DNA of 64,000 bases, taken from NCBI RefSeq assembly GCF_036320965.1, contig NC_092235.1, forward strand, positions 27,367,476-27,431,475, in the 5' to 3' direction. The position numbers and the translations under genes were made by a program. The DNA is from Panulirus ornatus. Its lineage: Eukaryota > Arthropoda > Malacostraca > Decapoda > Palinuridae. This document shows, one piece after another, positions 45,949 to 61,830 of this stretch (position 1 is the stretch's first letter; the number at the start of each line of letters is the position of its first letter). The notes under the pieces are model-generated. The model had not been told where the DNA came from and did not search any database. It saw only the letters and a program-made list of their open reading frames with translations.

Positions 45949-46846
45949 ACAGGAGGAGGAGCTACTGCAACTGTTGACAGAGGAGCTAAGACTTCGTCAG
46001 GAGGAGACTGTAGAGAGGCCTAGGAGTCTGTCTAGTGAGTCTTGAACATTATTACCTCAATACGAGCAAGTGACGAGGCAGGACTGTGGAGGCTACTGTG
46101 CTGAGGAAGACTTTACGTTACGGACGTGGCAAGGAACACAGGGCGCCATGACAGTGATGTCACCAGTGATGTCATCAGTGATGTCATCAATGACGTCCTC
46201 TTCTTCCCCTGTTAAAGTGACGTGGCAGATTGCTTACACTTCTACCTAACTGTTTACAGATGATGCTGACGTCATGAGGTGAGTGGCGAGGCGTGCATCA
46301 CGTGATCCAGACCAACTCCACAATTAGACTAAACTGAGCCCAAGATGAGAATGGATCAGGATGAAACACTGAAGAAAAAGATCTTAACTTGGAAAATCAA
46401 TCTGATCTGAAGTTCAGAAATCTCTATCAGAAGGACATGGAAGTCGACACTTCACTTTCCTGTCACCAGATCACCGCAACTTCAGGAAGTTGGTCAAGGA
46501 GACAAAATGTCTACAAGCAAACACTAAACTTACGTTTACTTACACAGAACAAACAAATTCGTCACGTCTTATGTTCGAGCAAAGCAAACCTTGCTGCTCC
46601 AGTTGTTCATTACTTCAAGAAACTTTGATTAATAACAGAGAAATGATAACAGTCAGTCAAGGTGTGCTGCCAACATGTACAGAGAGGGATTCCAGGCAGA
46701 GGTTAGACCATCAATGTCGTACATTTTCGAAGAGAGAAGAGTCGGGAGTGATGATGATGCCTTGTTGTAAGGTTGAAACCATCGATGACGTCACAGTGAA
46801 CCCTTTCTAAGAAAGATGGGAACTTACGATTGTGCAACTCACGCCC

Positions 46847-46886
<40 letters not shown>

Positions 46887-48245
46887 ACATATATTATTAC
46901 TAACCTTATTGATTCTTTTTAGCGCCATTTTTCCTTCCGTCTACCTCCACAGAAACACGTATAGAGGGATGATGAAGACGCTGGTTCGAGCCCCGTGGAA
47001 CTATGTGGTGCCAGAGTGCCAGGTTCGGCCCCAGGGGAGCCGTTATCATAGCTATCATCTGATAACAAGATAACAGCGCCCCAGCCCTACATATGGCCCT
47101 CCCTGTTCCCTATCTGATCCCAGGTGTGGCCAGGGGCTTCACGGAACACATACAGGTGTGGCTGGGGGGGTTCAGGGGTCCTACGCAAGTGTGGCTGGAC
47201 TAACCTTATCTATGACGTCCATGTAAGGGTGTAAAACAGGGAAACCTTTTTGCTCAACATTCCTTTAGTTTTTACAGTCGGGAATCTTTTGTTTTGACAT
47301 TCCCTTAGGCTTTGCAAGAGAAAAGTTTTTCTTTTGGAGTTCCTTTAGTTTACATAAGTTTTCTCGACGTTTCTTTCGTCTATACAACTGACAGTCATTT
47401 GTTACCTGTTATGTCATGGGATTTATGGCAGTGTCTTATCTGCGGATCGTATCAGTGATGTGTTATCGAGGAGAAAATGTCTCTACTAACCTGTCTGAGC
47501 CAATAGCCTGTTCGTGCCAGCTGCAGGTAAGACAGCCTCCGCTCTTGTTTATGTTATTGCTTGTGTATTGATATATTGACACGGCTTTATTGTGCGTGCT
47601 GGAACATAAGGATACACAAGACGGCACGCCATTATTTCATGTATTTCAAAAGACTGTATAGACCTTATTAGGTAACCAGACGCTGTTATCATTGTCATAT
47701 ATTTGTGTGAGTTTTAGACGAGTACTACAACCCCGTCATGTGGGTTTCCGTGGAACACCTGCGACCATCGGGGCGTGGGAAGGAACATTGTGTAAATGAA
47801 TCTTGCGTCGGGGTTACAGACACGCCAGGCGTGTACAAGTGGGATAGATCGGTAGTTGTGAGGAGATAACATGAGGAGGAAATGAGGTTGAAAGCTTAGC
47901 GGTAGAAGGGAAGAGAGAGAGAGAGAGACATTACAACGGTCGAGACTCGAGTGGTTATGGCAATCATAAGGTAGAGTGGCTTGCCAGGTAGTGACTGGCT
48001 TGGTTCATAGTGGATGCTGCCTCAGGATAGTGGTATAGTGGATGCTGCCTCAAGATAGTGGCATGGAATAGATGCCGAAGTGAGGGGGAAGGAGGGCTCG
48101 ACCACTACCCCATAAGGGGCTAGACTACCGCCTCACGAGGGGCTAAAGAAGCGCCACATGAGGGGAGGCGGCCACACTACCGCCACATGAGGGGAGGCGG
48201 CCACACTACCGCCTCATAATGGTAACTTCTCCACTTTGTTGACAG
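45949..48245. promoter_or_regulatory. Divergent intergenic region between the E2 and RING-UBL genes
   Basis: About 2.3 kb separates the two head-to-head genes and should contain both promoters and probably the 5' non-coding exon of RING-UBL, since TTTGTTGACAG| at 48235-48245 looks like an acceptor. Visible content: a short GTGATGTCATCA-type repeat (46155-46195), a (CA)n run (46850-46884), degenerate TTCCTTTAGTTTT repeats (47240-47390) and GGGGAGGCGGCCACACTACC repeats (48110-48215). No core promoter element can be assigned with confidence. Confidence 0.4.
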
Positions 48246-48256
48246 ATGAAGGGAAG

Positions 48257-49214
48257 ATGGCGCCCCCGTGTTGCCGTGTGTGTAATGAACATTACGTGCC
48301 GTGTGAGAGAGTGCCTCGCTCCCTGGGCTGTGGCCACACCTTCTGCACCATCTGCCTCACCAAGATGAAGGAGACGTCAGGTGTGCTTAAGTGCCCCACC
48401 TGTAGGGCGGTTCACCCACACGCAGACGTGGACAACCTGACCGTGAACTATGACCTCATGTCTACAAGTGTTTCTAGTTTTGCGAAGTCGGATACCAGTA
48501 CTTCAGCTGCCCCAGAGGTAAGACCAGGACCCCAGCTGCCCCACAGGTACGAACTTTATGTGGTCATTCAGCAGCTGTGATGCAATATGCTGTACTTCGA
48601 GTCTAACACCTTAACAAGCCCTTGGCCATGACGACCTCTGGGGACCTGCCTCCTCACAGGGGCGTCGCCATTCTCAAGTCATGAGTGATGAAGGCACAGT
48701 CATGGGGCCACACCTGGTCACTGGAATTATCTTTAAGGTCGAGGATGTCCAACTGCTGACCTCCAACCTATGTCGAGGTCAGCTGATGTTACTGTCACTG
48801 GCTAAATACCATAGTTACAGCGGCCTGGCGTGGCGCCGTGAGTGTCATTTCAAAAATCCAGGGTTCGAGAATGGTAGCATGACTGAGCGGAGGTAGCCAG
48901 TAACGCTACACTTTACTAATACAACTATTGTTTTATTGACGGCATTGACGTTGTTTTTCCAGGGTTACATCGCTGTAGTGGTGAAGGACCTGATGGACCA
49001 ACAGTTCAGGCTCCAGGTCAAACCCAGCATGACCGTGCTGGAGGTCAAGAAGATTCTGGAGGCCAAGTACGGCATCATGCCAGACCACACTCGTCTCCTC
49101 TTCCGAGGTCGCAAGATCGACGATAACAGAACCTTGAGCTTCTACAAGATCAGAACTGGAAATATCATCCAAATGTCGACAGGGTACTTGGGGGGGGGGG
49201 GGGGGGGACGATAA
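48257..49214 (+). CDS. RING finger protein with C-terminal ubiquitin-like domain and diglycine tail
   Basis: Two exons, 48257-48517 and 48963-49214, joined in phase 0 (170 residues). Residues 6-49 are a C3HC4 RING: CRVC, then CGHTFCTIC, then CPTC, typical of an E3 ligase that recruits an E2. After a Ser/Thr-rich linker ending AAPE, residues 88-170 are a ubiquitin fold: GYIAVVVKDL, PSMTVLEVKKIL, TRLLFRGRKIDD, TLSFYKI, then GYLGG followed by GGGGR and stop. It shares PSMTVLEVKK with the kinase-fused UBL, so the two are paralogues. The ATG lies in a strong context (AAGATGG); an upstream out-of-frame ATG at 48246 may not be used. The C-terminal Gly codons sit in a run of 18 G, so tail length is uncertain. 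A poly(A) signal follows about 680 bp downstream. Ubiquitin-fold plus RING is known, but RING first and a free-looking GG end is unusual. Confidence 0.8.
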
Positions 49215-49264
49215 GCTGAGCTAGAAGGAACGGGTCACCACTATCACCAGCAGGTCCCCCAGCC

Positions 49265-49430
49265 CTTGTCTGTACATCCACCTGGACTCCCTCCACCTGG
49301 TCTCCCTCCACCTGGTCTCCCTCCACCTGGACTCCCTCCACCTGGTCTCCCTCCACCTGGTCTCCCTCCACCTGGACTCCCTCCACCTGGACTCCCTCCA
49401 CCTGGACTCCCTCCACCTGGACTCCAGAAC
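49265..49430. repeat. 15-bp tandem repeat in the RING-UBL 3' UTR, about 11 copies
   Basis: Units of CTCCCTCCACCTGGA or CTCCCTCCACCTGGT, between the stop codon and the poly(A) signal. Confidence 0.95.
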
Positions 49431-49891
49431 ATCTAGTACACAGCTTTCATCCTCCCCACACCCACCTATGCCTCCCCCAGCCTGGTCTTCCTCCCCAGCC
49501 ACCACACACCAGGGCACACAAGGTCATCCCGGGTCCCTCACACACATCATGAGACGCTCAACACACTGCTCTCTCTCCAACCATCACCTGCACCTCATCC
49601 AACCGTTCGGGAAGGAGCTAATGCACCATCCCCGCCACCATCACCTCCTACCACCAGAGATCCCTCGTCCCCAAGTTGCAGTTGGGCACCATAACCACAC
49701 TGTGCCCATCCCAGCTGGTCCAGACTGCTACAAGAACAGCGCCATCCTAACTACTGTTGACGTCATCAGTAATCATTAGACTCGTCCTATGTTTGGTGTA
49801 AGGACTGTTTGTTTATCCCATTGTTTATAGTTTGCCTGTTTATATCGTAAGTTTATTCTTGTATGTTTTCAGCTTTGGCTGAAGTTCAATC

Positions 49892-49897
49892 AATAAA
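49892..49897 (+). terminator. Poly(A) signal of the RING-UBL gene
   Basis: Canonical AATAAA in CAATCAATAAAACATTAG. It sets a 3' UTR of about 680 bases if used. Confidence 0.65.
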
Positions 49898-49944
49898 ACA
49901 TTAGTTATTTTCAGCGTCATTTATTCACTGTATGTAAGAAAATA

Positions 49945-49946
<2 letters not shown>

Positions 49947-49991
<45 letters not shown>
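49947..49991. repeat. (GT)n microsatellite
   Basis: Uninterrupted GT run of about 44 bp just beyond the RING-UBL poly(A) signal. Confidence 0.97.
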
Positions 49992-49992
<1 letters not shown>

Positions 49993-50545
49993 CCAGAGGA
50001 CTTCTCATCCCCTGCCGAGCCTCTGGGAGGAGGGTGAAGGATATATGGTCCTGCAGGAGCCACTCAGGCTCGGCCAGCGACAGAGAAACATTGAGTTGTG
50101 AGCAACCTTGGTGTTTGTGTTGAGGGTAGACTGTGGAAGACAGTGTTGCAGCAGAGACTGGTGTGTTGTGTGAACATGATCTAAAGAATAAATAAACACT
50201 TCAGAAACTATGGCTATTTCTCATGAGGAATGACACTAATAAACAGGAGTTATGATGGGGTTAGCTGACCCTTGTGGAGTACAAGCAGATACACATCATT
50301 TACGATCAAGTGATGTCGCAATCACAACTTAACCTGCCAGATACAGCAAGTCCATGATAACGAATGACGTGTTACCACGATAACCAGCGCCAGTAGACCT
50401 TCTACCGACCAGTTAACAGAGAAGTCTTTGAGATAACACGAGATAACGAGCGACCTTATCATCGTCTCACTTCCTGGAATATAACCCAGCCCACTCAACC
50501 CTCACCCACCCCGAGACACACACATACACACACACACTCTTCTCG
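49992..50545. other. Intergenic stretch between RING-UBL and E1
   Basis: No exon, RNA gene or array recognised in this part. Confidence 0.5.
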
Positions 50546-50767
50546 TAGATGACCTGGTCTTGCATAACTGCAACCTGTAGATGACCAGGTCTTGCATAAC
50601 TGTAACCTGTAGATGACCAGGTCTTGCATAACTGTAACCTGTAGATGACCAGGTCTTGCATAACTGTAACCTGTAGATGACCAGGTCTTGCATAACTGTA
50701 ACCTGTAGATGACCAGGTCTTGCATAACTGTAACCTGTAGATGACCAGGTCTTGCATAACTGTAACC
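50546..50767. repeat. 32-bp minisatellite, 7 copies
   Basis: Units of CTGTAGATGACCAGGTCTTG plus CATAACTGTAAC. Confidence 0.95.
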
Positions 50768-50925
50768 TACAGTGAGACAGTGTAGGCCTGGGATATCCCA
50801 GTCGTGGGATAACCCTACAGTGAGACAGTGTAGGCCTGGGATATCCCAGTCGTGGGATAACCCTGCAGTGAGACAGTGCAGGCCTGGGATAACCCTACAG
50901 TGAGACAGTGCAGGCCTGGGATAAG
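50768..50925. repeat. Larger tandem repeat, about 50-60 bp units
   Basis: Units contain CAGTGAGACAGTGTAGGCCT and the palindrome TGGGATATCCCA, with the last two copies shortened. Confidence 0.85.
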
Positions 50926-51049
50926 TAAGCGTGATGATAACTGTGGCCGAAGATAAGCGTACGTGAAGATAAGCTGATGTTGTGTAACTGAAGGTACTCC
51001 AGTGTGAGTGACCTAGTTGATAACGTCCTTCTAAGAACAGTGTATACAC

Positions 51050-51832
51050 TGGGACCAGGGGTACTGGGAGGGTGTACTGGGACCAGGGGTACTGGGAGGG
51101 TGTACTGGGACCAGGGATACTGGGAGGGTGTACTGGGACCAGGGATACTGGGAGGGTGTACTGGGACCAGGGATACTGGGAGGGTGTAATGGGACCAGGG
51201 GTACTGGGAGGGTGTACTGGGACCAGGGATACTGGGAGGGTGTACTGGGACCAGGGGTACTGGGAGGGTGTACTGGGACCAGGGATACTGGGAAGGTGTA
51301 CTGGGACCAGGGATGCTGGGAGGGTGTACTGGGACCAGGGGTACTGGGAGGGTGTACTGGGACCAGGGATACTGGGAGGGTGTACTGGGACCAGGGGTAC
51401 TGGGAGGGTGTACTGGGACCAGGGGTACTGGGAGGGTGTACTGGGACCAGGGGTACTGGGAGGGTGTACTGGGACCAGGGATACTGGGAGGGTGTACTGG
51501 GACCAGGGATACTGGGAGGGTGTACTGGGACCAGGGGTACTGGGAGGGTGTACTGGGACCAGGGGTACTGGGAGGGTGTACTGGGACCAGGGGTACTGGG
51601 AGGGTGTACTGGGACCAGGGATACTGGGAGGGTGTACTGGGACCAGGGATACTGGGAGGGTGTACTGGGACCAGGGGTACTGGGAGGGTGTACTGGGACC
51701 AGGGATACTGGGAGGGTGTACTGGGACCAGGGGTACTGGGAGGGTGTACTGGGACCAGGGATACTGGGAGGGTGTACTGGGACCAGGGGTACTGGGAGGG
51801 TGTACTGGGACCAGGGGTACTGGGAGGGAGGT
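51050..51832. repeat. 28-bp minisatellite, about 27-28 copies
   Basis: Units of GGTGTACTGGGACCAGGGGT plus ACTGGGAG, with an A/G switch. All six frames can remain open for 180 or more codons, including a 464-codon minus-strand frame, because 28-bp periodicity cycles through frames without a stop. No splice or family evidence for translation. Confidence 0.97.
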
Positions 51833-51939
51833 AAACAGTGCAGGGGAGAGGTGGGGAGTGCGAGTGTACGAGGTGAGGACTTGACCCAACTTGGAGGACG
51901 AGATACGTGACCCTCAGCTGGCATGTAAGGGGGAGGTAG

Positions 51940-51940
<1 letters not shown>

Positions 51941-51987
<47 letters not shown>
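51941..51987. repeat. (CT)n microsatellite
   Basis: Uninterrupted CT run of about 46 bp. Confidence 0.97.
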
Positions 51988-51990
<3 letters not shown>

Positions 51991-52155
51991 AAAAAAAGGG
52001 ACCCGGGAGAGCGCCATAGCCCAGGGAGGAGGGGTTGGTGTGTGGGGTTGGAACACCTCAGAGACGGGGTCGAGATAAGAGATAAGATACGAGCGAGCGA
52101 GCGACTGGCCCCAGACTCACCCGTCGCCCGAAATATACCACGAGAAAAGTACGTA

Positions 52156-52207
52156 AGTACACAGACAGATCTGTGTACTATGATACACAGACAGATCTGT
52201 GTATCAT
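52156..52207. other. Two tandem perfect hairpins
   Basis: AGTACACAGA-CAGA-TCTGTGTACT (10-bp stem) is followed immediately by ATGATACACAGA paired with TCTGTGTATCAT around the same CAGA loop (12-bp stem), about 1 kb upstream of the E1 start. Confidence 0.85.
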
Positions 52208-52292
52208 GACATAGCTGGTGTACAGACCAGCGGCTGGTGCAGTAAATGTGTTTACACCTTACTGTACAACACCAGTGAGGAAGACACTACAC

Positions 52293-52472
52293 ATACCGTG
52301 GCTATCGTAGTGTGACAGTTCGTTACTGTGGCTATCGTAGTGTGACAGTTCGTTACTGTGGCTATCGTAGTGTGACAGTTCGTTACTGTGGCTATCGTAG
52401 TGTGACAGTTCGTTACTGTGGCTATCGTAGTGTGACAGTTCGTTACTGTGGCTATCGTAGTGTGACAGATCG
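52293..52472. repeat. 30-bp minisatellite, 6 copies
   Basis: Units of TGTGGCTATCGTAGTGTGAC plus AGTTCGTTAC, upstream of E1. Confidence 0.95.
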
Positions 52473-52503
52473 CCAGCTACACCTGCTCCAGTGATAGTCG
52501 ACG

Positions 52504-52908
52504 TGTGACAGTGTTGGCAATACTTGGTGAGTGTAACATGTGTGACAGTGTTACCAAGGCTTGGTGAGTGTAACATGTGTGACAGTGTTACCAAGGCTTA
52601 GTGAGTGTAACATTTGTGACAGTGTTACCAGGGCTTGGTGAGTGTAACATGTGTGACAGTGTTACCAAGGCTTGGTGAGTGTAACATGTGTGACAGTGTT
52701 ACCAAGGCTTGGTGAGTGTAACATTTGTGACAGTGTTACCAAGGCTTGGTGAGTGTAACATTTGTGACAGTGTTACTAAGGCTTAGTGAGTGTAACATTT
52801 GTGACAGTGTTACCAAGGGTTGGTGAGTGTAACATGTGTGACAGTGTTACCAAGGGTTGGTGAGTGTAACATGTGTGACAGTGTTACTAAGGCTTGGTGA
52901 GTGTAACA
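52504..52908. repeat. 37-bp minisatellite, about 11 copies, upstream of E1
   Basis: Units of TGTGACAGTGTTACCAAGGC plus TTGGTGAGTGTAACATG. Each unit holds TTG|GTGAGTG, which matches a 5' splice site on the E1 strand. Confidence 0.95.
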
Positions 52909-53083
52909 TTAATGTTCAACTGGTTTAATGTATAACGTCTTTGTTCATCTTGTCTGAGTTCAACTGTTATCTGTTCAGTGGCTTAAGGTCAAATGTTTAC
53001 AGTCATTTGCCGACTGTTTGACTGTCCAGAATAACACAGTCTCTCTTGGAACCACCCCCACAGTTACACTATTCAGTAGTTAG

Positions 53084-53123
53084 CAAAACACACACACACC
53101 ACACATACACACACACACACACA

Positions 53124-53161
<38 letters not shown>
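53084..53161. repeat. (CA)n microsatellite just upstream of the E1 start codon
   Basis: A slightly interrupted CA run ending about 70 bp before the ATG. Confidence 0.97.
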
Positions 53162-53164
<3 letters not shown>

Positions 53165-53232
53165 ATTAGCTGTGCAACATCCACAGGTGTTCACAGGAGA
53201 CTCCTGGACTGTTCATCTGTTCAGCAGTGAAC

Positions 53233-58225
<4,993 letters not shown>

Positions 58226-58625
58226 CACGCTCCTGACGGAGGACCTGAACGTCAGATACCCCGTCGAAAGGACCTGACCCCCCCTCGAGGGAGAGCGGAG
58301 TAAACAGTTGTTGATAATGAAATACATAAACTCTAAGGAATAAGTCTGATTTACTTTGACCCATGTGTTTGATGGAGGCTGAGGAGGAACCCACTACCTG
58401 TTGTAGGCCCGGAGGAACCCACTACCTGTTGTAGGTCTGGAGGAACCCACTACCTGTTGTAGGCCTGGAGGAACCCACCCCCTGTGATCACGACCCACTA
58501 CAATGAGTTGTGATGTTGTGATGTTGTGATGTTGTGGTGTTGTGGTTGTCGACAGTGAAGCAAATGTCACGAATCTTGTGGCTTCAAATCCTACAGCCTT
58601 CGTGTACAGGATAAGGATAGAGATG
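58226..58625. other. Region between the convergent E1 and USP genes, with a short repeat
   Basis: Presumed E1 3' UTR, with no canonical AATAAA seen. A 28-bp repeat (GGAGGAACCCACTACCTGTT core, about four copies) lies at 58380-58475, and GATGTTGTGATGTTGTG repeats at about 58510-58550. Confidence 0.6.
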
Positions 58626-58935
58626 AATTAGTTTACATAGTGAAGATATAGTCCAGCTATATAGTTTACATAGTGAAGATATAGTCCAGCTATATAGTTT
58701 ACATAGTGAAGATATAGTCCAGCTATATAGTTTACATAGTGAAGATATAGTCCAGCTATATAGTTTACATAGTGAAGATATAGTCCAGCTATATAGTTTA
58801 CATAGTGAAGATATAGTCCAGCTATATAGTTTACATAGTGAAGATATAGTCCAGCTATATAGTTTACATAGCGAAGATATAGTTCAGCTATATAGTTTAC
58901 ATAGCGAAGATATAGTTCAGCTATACAGTTATTAA
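58626..58935. repeat. 33-bp minisatellite, about 9 copies
   Basis: Units of AGTTTACATAGTGAAGATAT plus AGTCCAGCTATAT between the convergent E1 and USP genes. Confidence 0.95.
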
Positions 58936-59193
58936 CTGTAGTTAGAAAATATAGTACTGATGTGTTAGAAGACATAGTTGTAGCACAACAATAATGATAG
59001 ATTATTCTATGATAATTTTCAGGACAAAATGAAAGACTTTATATGATTGTCAAATATAATTTAAACGAACCTTTATACAAACTGGTCTTCCCCGAGTCTA
59101 TTACACTGAGAAATAGACTTTATGTTACGAAGAGGAACAGATAGATAACAGAAGAGTGGCAGATCTCTCTCAAGGTTCAGTGTGATGTTCTCT

Positions 59194-61799
59194 CTACCTT
59201 CCCTGGCTCTCGTAGAAGAGGATGTGGGTCTCGTAGGGTCGGTGGCAATGTGGTGTTACCTTCACGAAATCATCGTCGTAGAGGAACCAACCGTGTTGAC
59301 GGTGGGGCTCAAGTCTCCTGCAGATGGCGGTGTAGTGGCCACTGCTGCTGGTGCCACGATGGTTGCAGACACCATAGAGAGTGTAGCGACAACCCCTGGT
59401 GAAATATGATTGGGTTATTCTCAATTCACTTGGCACGTTCTAAACGACATGGTTTTTTCACTTCCTCCAAAATTCGTGAATACTTTCCTCTATCTCTTTT
59501 TTTTCCCTTTCGTTAATCTCTTTATATATTTTCATAAAGGCCCGGCAGCCTTGATGTGACCTTTCCTCCGTCACTGGAGCCTCCAACGTGGAGATAGCCT
59601 GGCTGCTCCTAACTTAAGGTGTACAAGTATATGTTGTTCATGCTTCAGGAAGTGTATGGCATTGACCTACCTGGTGGTCAGGTCAGTGGCCAGGTGCTGG
59701 ACCTACCTGGTGGTCAGGTCAATGGCTAGGTACTGGACCCTACCTGGTGGTCAGGTCACTGGCCAGGTGCTAGACCTACCTGGGGGTCAGGTCAGTGGCC
59801 AGGTAGTCGTCCATGCTCAGGTCTTGCTCTGGGAAGCTTATGTGAGTCATCTTTCTGTGTGGGTGTCCCTCAGTGTACCTGTGGGAGGGGGAGAGTTTAC
59901 CTTCAGTATACTTTTGCGAGAGAGGGAAGGTTTACCTGCGAGAGAGGGAGTTTACCTGAAGTACACCTGCACAACAAAAGATGGGACAACAATCTGTTCA
60001 AGAAATCAATGTTACGTAATCTACAGATGCTTGTGGGGTAGAACACTGACCTGGTGGGGTAGAACACTGACCTGGTGGGGTAGAACACTGACTTGGTGGG
60101 GTAGAACACTGACCTGGTGGGGTAGAACACTGACCTGGCGGGGTAGAACACTGACCTGGCGGGGTAGAACACTGACTTGGTGGGGTAGAACACTGACCTG
60201 GTGGGGTAGAACACTGACCTGGCGGGGTAGAACACTGACCTGCTAAGGTGTATGATAAGGACGTGTGGAAGAGAGATAATCCTTGTTTGCTGGTGACAGA
60301 TGTGATCCTTGCCACAGGACTGGCAGGGCCACAGTATCTCCTGGACCCGGTAGTGCGAAGCGAGGACCTCCTGAAGGTGAGGTGGCCGGGTATGAGGCTT
60401 TGAATGGCCGTGTACGTATGAAGCAGATGTTTCGAAAAGTGTTCTTCAACGAATCCGAATCTTAGATGAATACGAGTGAATATCTCATCTCATTAACTCT
60501 GGAATATCTTGAATCAAGGGACCTGACACAGCCACAAGTTATAACTTGAACGAGACATGACTCACCTCCAAGTGAACCTCTCCCGTGAGGTTGACGGCGA
60601 GGGTCAGGTTCGTGAAGCGTTCGTGGGTTCGACACAAGATGGCCCCGAGCGCCGGACAGACGATGGTCGACTGCTGGATTCCCACGACGGTGCGGGAGAC
60701 CAGGGACTCCACCTCCCGCTCAACCCCACACTTCCCACACTGACCAGCTGTGGAGCCTCCACCGTCTGCTCCAGCTTCCAGCCCCAACGGATTTCCAGGT
60801 CCCCGTCCGGCAACCAGCGGGGCGTCGCGTACCCCGGTGAAACCTCCGGCAGGATGGTGTACAGACGTTCGCTCTTGCCATGAGTGAAGACTCGCTGTGT
60901 TGTTGTGGTGACCCTGACGAGGAGGGGCTGGCCGGTGAGAGGGGGACTCGTGTGCCATGCCCCTGGGGTGGCGCTGCTGCCTGGGGCAAGCGCACCCCAG
61001 CTCCTCCTGCCACACCAAGAAAGTCATCAATACTTTTGCAACTGTGTAAGTGATACGTCTGATCATCATCAAAGATCATCACATTCCTAACTCTAAGACG
61101 TTGTCTAACTAAATATCTGATGTTGTATGATGATATCTGATGTTGTATGATGATATCTGATGTTGTGTGATGATATCTGATGTTGTATGATGATATCTGA
61201 TGTTGTATGATGATATCTGACTGTGGAATGTGTCAGGCGATGGTGGCAACATGGTTAAGATCCTGGTCCTCCTCGTCTTATATGACCTGAGGTCTGCAGC
61301 GCAGCACAGGTGGAAGGTTATCCTGGAGCTGATGCAGGGTGTTCCCGTGTGTTGTTGGCCCTTGTGAAATATTTAGGCTGCCTGTGGGGCCATGATGGTG
61401 AGTGCTGGGGATGTAAAGGTCATGCTTGATGCTTACACAGACTGTTGGGACGATCAAGAGACGTACACAGTAATGTTGATGGAGAAGGTGGGTTGGTAGC
61501 GGGTGTGGAACGAATGTAGACACTAAAACTGGCTAGTCACAATCTACTGGTAAATCACAACTACAGTGAACTAGGAAGTTTAAAAAGGTCGTGTTGAGAA
61601 GGCAGTACCGAGGCGAGATCTTCATGGAGCCACTGCAGGAGGCAGCCCAACAGGTCGTGTGCCTCTTTCTGGTCGTCTCCACGAAACTGGTGGTCGTACT
61701 CGCCACACACCATCTGGGCGGGAAACACGAGGTGGTGTAACGACGTGAGGGAGTCAGTAGATGACAGATATCATTATTATGATCATCATTATCATCATT

Positions 61800-61830
<31 letters not shown>

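Noticed and set aside
45990..46080. An upstream E2 exon ending SLARIE|GTAATA that could extend helix 1
   Set aside because: It reads plausibly but has an in-frame TAG and no ATG upstream, and joining it gives a helix one residue out of register with UBE2D.
46960..47060. tRNA-like B boxes (GGTTCGAGCCCC near 46984, and GGGTTCGAGAATGG near 48862)
   Set aside because: No matching A box at the right spacing and no foldable cloverleaf.
46300..47400. Interferon-response-like GAAACACTGAAG and NF-kB-like GGGAAACCTT motifs in the E2/RING spacer
   Set aside because: They deviate from consensus and sit in AT-rich or repetitive sequence where chance matches are common.
50495..52056. Very long open frames (up to 464 codons) on both strands over 50.5-52.0 kb
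   Set aside because: They arise from 28- and 32-bp minisatellites without stop codons, have no family similarity, and all frames are equally open.
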